From Pseudoprevotella muciniphila (lineage in GTDB: Bacteria; Bacteroidota; Bacteroidia; Bacteroidales; Bacteroidaceae): 64,000 nucleotides of DNA. This document shows positions 44,353 to 51,891 of this stretch, piece by piece. The DNA is taken from the NCBI RefSeq assembly GCF_003265305.2, contig NZ_CP033459.1, forward strand, positions 930,001 to 994,000, read 5' to 3'. The translations under genes and the position numbers were made by a program. The stretch's first letter is position 1, and each line of letters begins with the position of its first letter. Under the pieces are notes generated by a model. That model saw nothing but the letters and a program-made list of their open reading frames with translations. It was not told the origin of the DNA and searched no databases.

Positions 44353-45561
44353 ATGAAAAAAAGATTTTTCTTCTTAGCAACGCTGTTTTCAGTGTCGTTA
44401 GCGCTTCTGGCACAAAGTTCTGGTTTCAAAGAATTAGACGAATGGGCTAAGCAAACCAAAGAGGAACAGAAAACCTTCTTTGGCTATCCTGCCAACGAAC
44501 AATCCCCTTTGCAAGGTTTCTATGAGTGGTACGTGTCATCGGGCATGTGTGAGGTGAACATGAACAATGCAGGCGACCCCATGACCGACCATCCTAACAG
44601 TATGTCGTCGCAACGCTTCGAACGCGAAGTCATCGAATTTTTTGCACCGCTCTACGACTTTAAGAAGGACAATGTTTGGGGCATCGTGACGCATAGCGGT
44701 ACCGACGGCAATAACCACGGCATCTACTTCGGTGCAAAATACCTGTATAACACAACTGGATTGAAGCCCATCGTTTATGTCTCCGATGAGGCACACTATT
44801 CCAACCTGCGACTCTGCGACTTGCAAAACCTTGATGTACGCATCGTGAAGAGCGACGACATGGGACGCATGATTCCTGAAGAACTCGAAAACGTGCTCGA
44901 CCCATCGCGCCCAGCACTCATGATATATGCCATGGGCTCCACATTCAAAGGTGCCATCGACGACCAAGAAGCCCTTAACGCCGTGCTCGATAAATATCCA
45001 CAGATGAAAGTGTATCGACACATCGATGCAGCACTCTTCGGTGGCTATCTGCCCTTTACAAAGTATCGCGACATGGTGAGTTGCAAGAAGATGCGCTATC
45101 AGTCCATAGCCATCAGCGGACATAAATTCTTCGGCATTGATAGTCCTTCTGGACTCTTCCTTTGCACACGCGAAACCTACGACAACCAGAATAATTTCAA
45201 CGTCACTTATCTCAACGGCAATATGCGCATGATCAACTGCTCGCGCGATGCTGTACAACCCATCAAGTTCTGGTGGCTCATCAAGACCATTGGACGCGAC
45301 AACTGGTCGAAACAAGCCACGCAAATGCTCGACTGCGCCGATTATCTCAAAGCACAACTCGACAAAATGAATTATCCGTGCTGGAAGAACACATACAGCA
45401 ACACCGTTTTCTTCCGCCGTCCATCGCCAGAAATCGTGAAACACTTCAATCTCGCTCATGGCTACGATGAACGCTTCGGAGGCGAACTGGCACACATCGT
45501 GGTGATGCAGCACGTAACAAAAGAAAAAATAGACCTCTTTATAGAAGCACTAAAAAAATAG
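44353..45561 (+). CDS. Histidine decarboxylase-like PLP enzyme with a signal peptide
   Basis: The 402-residue protein matches group II PLP-dependent histidine decarboxylases from residue 30 on: WGIVTHSGTDGNNHGIYFG, SDEAHYSNLRLCDL, D225 (HIDAALFGG) and PLP lysine K258 (ISGHKFFG). The reaction would be histidine to histamine and CO2, though related acyl-decarboxylases cannot be excluded. What is odd is the first 20 residues, KKRFFFLATLFSVSLALLAQ, a good Sec signal peptide with cleavage before Q or S. No alternative start lies before the conserved region. It would place a PLP enzyme in the periplasm. A terminator follows. Confidence 0.83.
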   Translation: MKKRFFFLATLFSVSLALLAQSSGFKELDEWAKQTKEEQKTFFGYPANEQSPLQGFYEWYVSSGMCEVNMNNAGDPMTDHPNSMSSQRFEREVIEFFAPLYDFKKDNVWGIVTHSGTDGNNHGIYFGAKYLYNTTGLKPIVYVSDEAHYSNLRLCDLQNLDVRIVKSDDMGRMIPEELENVLDPSRPALMIYAMGSTFKGAIDDQEALNAVLDKYPQMKVYRHIDAALFGGYLPFTKYRDMVSCKKMRYQSIAISGHKFFGIDSPSGLFLCTRETYDNQNNFNVTYLNGNMRMINCSRDAVQPIKFWWLIKTIGRDNWSKQATQMLDCADYLKAQLDKMNYPCWKNTYSNTVFFRRPSPEIVKHFNLAHGYDERFGGELAHIVVMQHVTKEKIDLFIEALKK

Positions 45562-45577
45562 AATCAATAGAAAAAAA

Positions 45578-45624
45578 CAGGAGATTTAGGAGACATCATC
45601 ATCTCTAAAATCTCCTGATTTTCA
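45578..45624 (+). terminator. Terminator after the decarboxylase gene
   Basis: CAGGAGATTTAGGAGA (45578-45593) pairs with TCTCTAAAATCTCCTG (45602-45617) with two mismatches around an 8-nt loop, followed by ATTTTCATT. Confidence 0.7.
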
Positions 45625-45635
45625 TTCTAAAGTGC

Positions 45636-45643
45636 TATCTTTG
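45636..45643 (+). promoter_or_regulatory. Promoter of DUF772 copy B, -7 box
   Basis: TATCTTTG matches TAnnTTTG and ends 14 bp before the ATG at 45658, so the leader is about 8 nt. Confidence 0.6.
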
Positions 45644-45657
45644 CCCCACCAAATACC

Positions 45658-46323
45658 ATGAATATGACTGAATTACAAGAAATGCAGCCAGTGAGTGGTG
45701 TGCTGTCGCAGACGGTGAATTTCGAAGGACTTCTCGACCGCGACAACAAGGCGCGCGTCATCGATGTGATGGTCGATAAGTTTGCTGATGCCCCCGATGT
45801 GGAGGCACTTTACACCAAAGGTGGCAACCATCGCGGACGCCCTGCCACACCCCTTGCTGCCCTGCTCAAGATATGGGTGTATGGATGGATTAACGGCATC
45901 GAAACTTCTCGAGCTCTTGCTATTGAGGTGAAGCGGAATGTGGAACTGATGTTCATGCTCCGCAGCGTCAATCCTGCACAACACAGCATTTCCGATTTTC
46001 GCAGAGACGAACACGCTGTGATTCACGCTTTCTTTGAATATGTGCGCTCTTTTAGCGAAGAGGCATGGCTCATCATCGCTGCAGAAGATTCTGCTCTTGG
46101 CGAGAGGGCGAGGCGCGTGGAGTTTAGCACTGTGGTTGAAGTAATCAATGCCCTCAAAGCACTCGACGAAAATGCACTACTCGGCGCAGAGGACCGCGAC
46201 ACATCCAGCCAGATAGCCAACCTTTGGGATATGGAAATAGAACGCCTAAACGAAAAGGTTGAAAAACTCAAACGACAAAAAGCACGCCTCAACGAGCGAC
46301 TCAAAAAATTGACGCAGAAATAG
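45658..46323 (+). CDS. Stand-alone DUF772 (transposase N-terminal) protein, copy B
   Basis: The 221-residue paralogue of 30802-31464 has the same layout: a QPVSGVLSQTVNFEGLLDRD start, RGRPATPLAALLKIWVYGWI, VKRNVELMFMLRSVNPAQHS, ISDFRRDEH, and a C-terminal coiled coil (EIERLNEKVEKLKRQKARLN). No DDE domain follows within or after the frame; a terminator for the convergent ompA gene comes next. It has its own promoter. Unlike copy A it stands alone. Two intact copies of equal length with equal ends argue that the short form is the functional form. Confidence 0.75.
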   Translation: MNMTELQEMQPVSGVLSQTVNFEGLLDRDNKARVIDVMVDKFADAPDVEALYTKGGNHRGRPATPLAALLKIWVYGWINGIETSRALAIEVKRNVELMFMLRSVNPAQHSISDFRRDEHAVIHAFFEYVRSFSEEAWLIIAAEDSALGERARRVEFSTVVEVINALKALDENALLGAEDRDTSSQIANLWDMEIERLNEKVEKLKRQKARLNERLKKLTQK

Positions 46324-46342
46324 GTTGTCACAACATTTAAAT

Positions 46343-46369
46343 TAAAAAAAGCCCCCATCGCTGGGGGCT
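46343..46369 (-). terminator. Rho-independent terminator of the OmpA gene
   Basis: AGCCCCCA (46350-46357) pairs with TGGGGGCT (46362-46369) around a TCGC loop. On the minus strand the hairpin is followed by TTTTTTT, so it ends transcripts of the OmpA gene and blocks read-through from DUF772 copy B less well. Confidence 0.88.
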
Positions 46370-46419
46370 CACTCATTACTCAACTAAAAAACTATTTTTG
46401 ATTCTATTCCTTTTTCGGC

Positions 46420-47307
46420 TTATTCTGGTGCCTGCTCGATGAGGTCCATGAATTGGTCGAGCTTCGGTGTGATGATGATCTGTGTGCGGCGGTTGCGCTG
46501 CTTGCCGTTCTCTGTGTCGTTAGTAGCGATAGGGTTATATTCGCCACGTCCGGCTGCTGAGAGTCGCTTGGGATCTACGCCGTACTTGTTCTGGAGTTCC
46601 TGTACCACACTCGATGCGCGCAGTGCTGAGAGGTCCCAGTTGTTGCGGATGTTCTCGCGGCTGATGGGCACATTGTCGGTGTTACCTTCCACGAGCACTT
46701 CGTAGTCCTTATAGTCGGTGATAATCTTGGCAATCTTCATCAGTGTTTCGCCAGCACGTTCACCAATTTCGTACGAACCACTCTTGTAGAGCATGTTGTC
46801 AGCCAAAGAGATGTAAACCACACCCTTGAGCACTTGCACATTCACATCGAGCATCTCTTCGCGTGTGAGCGAACGTGTCAATTTGTTCGTCAGGGCTTGG
46901 TTCAGAGAGTCACTTTTGGTCTTAGCGTCAACCAGTTTGCGTATGTACTGGTTGGAGGCGTTGATTTCGTTCACGAGTTTTTCGATGTTCACACTACCCT
47001 GCTTGAGGTTCGTGTCGTAGGACCCCATGAGTGCAGCATACTGCTCCTTGAGTTCCTTGTTGCGTGCCTGTTCGTCTGCCAGTCGTTCTTCGAGGCTCTT
47101 GTTCTGTGTGCGTGCCTCGGCGAGTGCCACTTTTGCATCGTTATAGTCGCTCTGCAGGCTGTTGTAGTCGCCTCGGAGCGTACCGTAGCGTGTGCGCAGA
47201 CTGTCGTAATTGTTCTGCAGCCCCACGTATTGTTTCTTGGTAACACAACTGGTGCTCATCAGCATCAGTACGGCTGCAATGGCAAATGTAAAAAGATTAC
47301 GTTTCAT
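46420..47307 (-). CDS. OmpA-family lipoprotein
   Basis: The 295-residue protein has a lipoprotein signal peptide with lipobox STSC (Cys at about residue 22), a long coiled coil at about 28-135 (LRTRYGTLRGDYNSLQSDYN, then LADEQARNKELKEQYAAL), and a C-terminal OmpA-like peptidoglycan-binding domain (about 170-280) with VLVEGNTDNVPI, NWDLSALRASSVVQEL and RLSAAGRGEYNPIATNDT. It should link the outer membrane to peptidoglycan. The start at 47307 begins the signal peptide; the frame is open for 24 codons more upstream. A terminator lies 50 bp after the stop. Confidence 0.92.
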   Translation of the reverse strand: MKRNLFTFAIAAVLMLMSTSCVTKKQYVGLQNNYDSLRTRYGTLRGDYNSLQSDYNDAKVALAEARTQNKSLEERLADEQARNKELKEQYAALMGSYDTNLKQGSVNIEKLVNEINASNQYIRKLVDAKTKSDSLNQALTNKLTRSLTREEMLDVNVQVLKGVVYISLADNMLYKSGSYEIGERAGETLMKIAKIITDYKDYEVLVEGNTDNVPISRENIRNNWDLSALRASSVVQELQNKYGVDPKRLSAAGRGEYNPIATNDTENGKQRNRRTQIIITPKLDQFMDLIEQAPE

Positions 47308-47657
47308 AATGTCTTTTCGTTTATGTCTTGTTTTTATTCCTTTTTTAGTTTGCATTTGTGGCAGCGAAGTTACGCACATCTGCGCGGCGGCTGAAACTTT
47401 TTAAAATTTATTAGCAATTTTAAGTTTTGTTAGCATTATTCTGCCGTAAACAGCCAAACGCAACGCGCAATCTGCCTCGTCGTGTCTTTTAGAGAGTTTT
47501 TGGCGCAGGAGGTTTAAATCTGTTTTAACGGATTTGAATCAGAATTTACCTAAAGCAGAAACTCTGTATAGTTTTCCGGAGTAATTACAAAGGTCTGAGA
47601 TACGGGATAGGCTTCCATAAATGACTTCGGGAAAGAGACTATTCCAAAAAAAGCAAT

Positions 47658-47719
47658 ACTTTTTTGGATTATAATCCGAAAATGTCGCGACTTTTTTGGA
47701 TTATATTCCAAAAATGTCA
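47658..47719. promoter_or_regulatory. Tandem 32-bp palindromic operator-like repeat
   Basis: ACTTTTTTGGATTATAATCC followed by GAAAATGTCGCG is repeated exactly 32 bp later with GGATTATATTCC. Each unit centres on the palindrome GGATTATAATCC. It lies in the 470-bp gap (47308-47777) between the end of the permease gene and the start of the OmpA gene, about 350 bp upstream of the latter. Nothing else is recognisable in the gap. Confidence 0.6.
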
Positions 47720-47777
47720 AAAAAAACACTTCTTGTTCTAACTATTCTGAATAATCTGATTAGAAAACCGCCAACTA

Positions 47778-49043
47778 TCAACTCTCAACTTTCCTCCTCA
47801 CCCTGTAGTCCTTATAGGTGCGTATGCGGGCGGCGAGTATTTTGTAGCGGTAAGAGAGGCAGCAGGTGAAGAAGTAGAAGGCTGCCTGCAGCCACAGGGC
47901 GTCCCATTCCTTGCGCACATCGAGCAGTGAGGCACCCATGTTGTTGATGTGTACGTAGCCGTTGATGGCGAAAGTGGAGGGGAAGATATAGGAGAAGAGT
48001 TTCCAATAGCCCGGTATGGCAGCCGATGGCCAGGAAAGTCCGCTGATGAAGATGAGTATCACACTGGTGAACACGAAAATGAGCACGCCATTTTCGCGCT
48101 CTCGTACGACTGCACTGACGGTCATACCGAAGAAGATAACGGCGAGCAGGAACGGGAGGAAGAAGAACACCAATGTGACGGGGTTGCCTATCTGCGGCAG
48201 CGAGAAGATGCGCGGCACCACACCGAAGCAGAACACCGACTGCACGACATAAATCGTCAGATAGACGGACGTTTTCGCCAACACTATGCGGAGCAGACCA
48301 TGGTTGTGGCGCCCTACTGGTATGAGTTCGTGGAGTCTGTTGCGCTCGCGCGACGTTCCTGCCATCATGGCTATGCCGAGCAGCAATGTCTGTTGGATAA
48401 TCAGCACGAGCACACCCGGGAGGAGAAAACTTGCAATGCCCGCCTGCGGGTTATAGAGGTTGATGTCTTCCGACGCAATGGGCTTTATAGTTACTTCGTC
48501 CTGCCGGTTCGTGGTATTCTGTGCGAGTTGTTTCTTGATGTCGGCGTTTATATTGAGCGACACGTTCGTATTCGCCATAAGCATCGCCTTATAGTAAAGG
48601 AGTCCGCTCATGTCGCAGAAGATGTTTACGTGTGTCTGTTTGCCCTGCGCTATGTCTTTGACGAAATTGCGTGGTATGTAGATAATGCCGTATGCTTCGC
48701 GTTGTCGCATGATTTCCCTTGCTTCCTGCATATTGGCACAGTAGGAAATGATGTGCAGTTCTGCTGTGGCATCCACCTTGCGGATGTATTCACGGCTCAG
48801 TGCCGAACGGCTGTCGTCCACCACTACCGCAGGCACTTCGCGTATGGTTTCCGAAGTGTAGATCATCGAATAAACGATGGGATAGAAGATAGGCACCACG
48901 AGGAAAAACAGCATCACACCTTCGTCCTTGAACACCATCCCCATCTCGCGACGCAGCAAGAACCACCAGTCGCGGAACGCTTCTTGCCAATAGAGCAGAT
49001 ACTTATTGGCTGTGCGCTTTTTATTTTTCTCAGTCTTGGGCAT
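47778..49043 (-). CDS. ABC-2-type permease subunit
   Basis: The 421-residue protein has the ABC-2 permease plan: one N-terminal helix (about 37-58, VMLFFLVVPIFYPIVYSMIY), an extracytoplasmic domain of about 150 residues (VVVDDSRSALSREYIRK, EIMRQREAYGIIYIPRNF), then five or six helices from residue 205 on. It resembles the YhhJ/YbhR type of drug or protein exporters. It starts 18 bp after the other permease gene. The two would form the membrane part of an exporter with the HlyD and TolC proteins upstream. No ATPase gene is adjacent. Confidence 0.88.
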   Translation of the reverse strand: MPKTEKNKKRTANKYLLYWQEAFRDWWFLLRREMGMVFKDEGVMLFFLVVPIFYPIVYSMIYTSETIREVPAVVVDDSRSALSREYIRKVDATAELHIISYCANMQEAREIMRQREAYGIIYIPRNFVKDIAQGKQTHVNIFCDMSGLLYYKAMLMANTNVSLNINADIKKQLAQNTTNRQDEVTIKPIASEDINLYNPQAGIASFLLPGVLVLIIQQTLLLGIAMMAGTSRERNRLHELIPVGRHNHGLLRIVLAKTSVYLTIYVVQSVFCFGVVPRIFSLPQIGNPVTLVFFFLPFLLAVIFFGMTVSAVVRERENGVLIFVFTSVILIFISGLSWPSAAIPGYWKLFSYIFPSTFAINGYVHINNMGASLLDVRKEWDALWLQAAFYFFTCCLSYRYKILAARIRTYKDYRVRRKVES

Positions 49044-49061
49044 GGTTGGTGGGTTTAGGTT

Positions 49062-50249
49062 TTATGGTGCGTAGTCGTAGGTCAGCACATTATGCTTAAG
49101 TCGCGGCATGAGCAGCATGGGCAACATGGCAAAAGCGAGCAGGCAAATTACGTTTGTCCAGGCATACTGTATAGGGTAGCCATTCAGAGCCGAATTGACG
49201 TAGATCAGAAAATAGTGGCGTAGCGGGAAGAGCCACGTCAGCCCCTGTATGGCAGGGTGCATTCCCATCACGGGGAACGACATGCCGCATACACTGAACG
49301 AAAGTACGCCCCAGAGTGCAGCCATACTCATCGACATACGCAACGAGGGGAAGATGGCGAAGAAGAACAGTCCGAGCCCCTGCCCTGCCAGTACGAGCAA
49401 CAGCATGGCGAGCAGCATGGTGGGTATGCCACAATGACAAGGGAAACGGAGGTAGCCATAGAGCAATAGAATGAGTATGGCGCCCACGAGGGCAAACACG
49501 ATGAACTGCGGCACGAACTTTACGAATACGGCGCGTTTTATGCTGTCGTTGGCTGTGCTGAGCCATTCGCGGGCAGTGCCGTCCTTGATTTCTGTTCCTA
49601 TGCCGTATGCGGTCAACAGCGACACGCAGAGTATGAGAATACCCGGCAGCAGCGTGTTGCAGAGATAAACATTGTAGTTGAGCCAAGGGTTGTTGATGGC
49701 ATGGGTATCGACAACGATGGGCTGCAGGAATGCCATCGCCTGGCTCTCTGTGGCACCTTTCGCCAGAAGCACCTTCCGCGCTGCAGCACCCGATGCGAGT
49801 TCTGACATCATGCGCATGTCGCGATAGGTGAGCGAGCCGGCGATGAGGTAACTATAGTTGACATAGAGCGAGATGGTGGGTTGCTCCTGCCGGTTCGCCT
49901 TGTGCGTGGTGCCTTGGGGAATGTAGAAGAAGGCATATATCTCACCGCGCTGCATGGCACGCCGAGCATCTGTTACGTTGGCATATTTCGCCGTGATTTT
50001 TGTCTGCTGGAAAGCATCAAGATTGCGCACGATACTGCGCGAAGTGGTTGTGTTGTCCAAGTCCACAAGCCCCACAGGCAAGTCTTCGGGCAGACCTTCG
50101 CCCATCAGTGTGAGGAAAAAGAAAAATGTGAAAAGCGGAGCGAAGACCATGACGAACCAATAGACGGGCCTGCTCGCCATGCGCTTGAACTCACGCACGA
50201 AGAGCCGCAGGTACGACATGATGGCAGATGATTTCTTCTTCTCCGACAT
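49062..50249 (-). CDS. ABC-2-type permease subunit
   Basis: The 395-residue paralogue of the next gene has the same topology: an N-terminal helix (about 30-50, WFVMVFAPLFTFFFFLTLMG), an extracytoplasmic domain (VGLVDLDNTTTSRSIVRNL, AMQRGEIYAFFYIPQG), and six helices after residue 200 including an LLPGILILCVSLLTAYGIG start and a FSVCGMSFPVMGMHP signature. It lies 390 bp after the HlyD gene with an R1 repeat in the gap. Confidence 0.88.
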   Translation of the reverse strand: MSEKKKSSAIMSYLRLFVREFKRMASRPVYWFVMVFAPLFTFFFFLTLMGEGLPEDLPVGLVDLDNTTTSRSIVRNLDAFQQTKITAKYANVTDARRAMQRGEIYAFFYIPQGTTHKANRQEQPTISLYVNYSYLIAGSLTYRDMRMMSELASGAAARKVLLAKGATESQAMAFLQPIVVDTHAINNPWLNYNVYLCNTLLPGILILCVSLLTAYGIGTEIKDGTAREWLSTANDSIKRAVFVKFVPQFIVFALVGAILILLLYGYLRFPCHCGIPTMLLAMLLLVLAGQGLGLFFFAIFPSLRMSMSMAALWGVLSFSVCGMSFPVMGMHPAIQGLTWLFPLRHYFLIYVNSALNGYPIQYAWTNVICLLAFAMLPMLLMPRLKHNVLTYDYAP

Positions 50250-50279
50250 ATATTTTTTTCAGGTTTCGCAAGTTTCACA

Positions 50280-50605
50280 TGCTTGAAGTTAACGATGATA
50301 CTTCTTTTTCTTTGAAGTTAGCGAAGTTATTGAAGTTAGCGCTTCGCTCGAAGTTAACGACATTACCTCTTTCTCTTTGAAGTTATCGAAGTTAACGGAG
50401 TTAGCGCTTCGCTCGAAGTTAACGACGGTACTAATGCTGATGTTATCTTCTATTTTTTTCTTCTTCTTTTGTTATTTATCGTTCCAAGGTATCGTCGCTA
50501 ACTTCGTTAACTTCTCTAACTTCGTTAACTTCTCTAACTTCGTTAACTTCTCTAACTTCGTTTAACTTCTTTAATTCCCGATAACTTCTTTAATTCCCGA
50601 TAACT
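50280..50605. repeat. R1 inverted repeat inside the exporter operon
   Basis: The same two arms as other R1 elements: GAAGTTAGCGCTTCGCTCG, then GAAGTTAACGACATTACC on one side; GTATCGTCGCTAACTTCG and repeated TTAACTTCTCTAACTTCG on the other. It fills most of the 390 bp between the HlyD and first permease genes. No gene is seen. Confidence 0.86.
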
Positions 50606-50639
50606 TCAGGAAGTTGAGTTTCTTTGCGGGACCAGGCAT

Positions 50640-51635
50640 TTATTTCAGCAACACCGACATGCCCGGACGCAAGCCTTCTATCTTTTCGATGGGCTTTGCT
50701 TTCACTTCAAAGGTCTTCATGTCGTATTGCCCGGTGGTTTTCGTGGCTTTCCATGCAGCATAACTGCCAAGGTCCTTCATGTAGAACACCTTGAACTTGT
50801 ATGCCTTTTCTCCGAGTGCCGGGACGGTGGCTTCCACTATCTTGTTGATACTGAACTTGGACAGGTGGTCTTCACGCACATTGAAAGTTACCCAAATGTC
50901 GTTCATCAACGCCACGTTCATGATCGGTGCCCCCGTGCCTACGAGTTCGCCTACAGAGGGGAAGACGTCGGTTACTTCGCCGTCCTGCGTGGCGCGCAGG
51001 ATGGTTTCGCGCTTGTACGACTGCACTTCCTGCACAGCACCGCGAGCCCGCTTCACTTGCGCATGGGCGGCGGCTTTGTCTTCCTGTCGGGCACCATTCA
51101 CCGCCATGTCATATTGCGACTTAGCGGCACGTTCGTCGGCGATGGCGGCATCGAGTTTTGCTTTCACTTCGTCGCGCTTCTGCTCGGTCACGACGCCTTC
51201 GTTGAAGAGGTTGTCCATGCGCTGAAACGACTTTTGCGCAATGTCAACGCCCACCTTCGACTTTTCCCAAAGTTCCTTTGCACCGCGAATCTGTTCTTCA
51301 CGTGCACCGTTGTCGGCTTTGTTTTCCACGGCTTGTGCGGCTTCCACGGCGGCTTCTGCCTGTGCCTGTTTCGCTTCCACTTCAGGCGCTTCCATCACGG
51401 CTAGCACATCGCCCGCATGAACAATGTCGCCCGCCTTCACACGCAGTTCCATCACACGCGACGGCACCTTGCTCGACACGCGGTATTCCGTCACGTCAGC
51501 CTGTCCCTGAATGGTCTCTGTCTGTTCGCGGAAGGCGAAATAACTGCCTGCTGCCACGAGCCCGATAATGCCGGCAAAGATGATGAGCGGCAGGAATATG
51601 TTGGGGCGGTTTTCTATATTTTTCTTCTTAGCCAT
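50640..51635 (-). CDS. HlyD-family periplasmic adaptor
   Basis: The 331-residue membrane-fusion protein has an N-terminal membrane anchor (about 13-33, IFLPLIIFAGIIGLVAAGSY), a lipoyl/barrel-sandwich part (VKAGDIVHAGDVLAVMEAPE), a coiled-coil hairpin (about 80-190, including EAAVEAAQAVENKADNGARE) and the second half (ILRATQDGEVTDVFPSVGEL, then GLRPGMSVL). It bridges inner-membrane permeases and the TolC-type channel. Gene order TolC-HlyD-permease-permease matches EmrA/YbhG-like exporters. Confidence 0.93.
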   Translation of the reverse strand: MAKKKNIENRPNIFLPLIIFAGIIGLVAAGSYFAFREQTETIQGQADVTEYRVSSKVPSRVMELRVKAGDIVHAGDVLAVMEAPEVEAKQAQAEAAVEAAQAVENKADNGAREEQIRGAKELWEKSKVGVDIAQKSFQRMDNLFNEGVVTEQKRDEVKAKLDAAIADERAAKSQYDMAVNGARQEDKAAAHAQVKRARGAVQEVQSYKRETILRATQDGEVTDVFPSVGELVGTGAPIMNVALMNDIWVTFNVREDHLSKFSINKIVEATVPALGEKAYKFKVFYMKDLGSYAAWKATKTTGQYDMKTFEVKAKPIEKIEGLRPGMSVLLK

Positions 51636-51649
51636 ATTATATATATTAC

Positions 51650-51875
51650 CTCTTTTTCTTTGAATTTAACGAAGTTATTGAAGTTATCGCTGCGCTTGAA
51701 GTTAACGACATTTCGTTATGCTGATTTATTTGTCCAACGTATCGTCATTAACTTCATTAACTTCGTTAACTTCTTTAACTTCGAAAATCTTTTTCCTCTC
51801 TGTTATTTATCGGTCTAAAGTATCGTCGCTAACTTCGCTAACTTCATTAACTTCATTAACTTCGATAACTTAAGA
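51650..51875. repeat. R1 inverted repeat between HlyD and TolC genes
   Basis: One arm is AATTTAACGAAGTTATTG plus GAAGTTAACGACATT; the other is CGTATCGTCATTAACTTC and TATCGTCGCTAACTTCGC. It is a shorter, more diverged R1 element. Confidence 0.82.
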
Positions 51876-51891
51876 AAGTTGTATTATTCTG

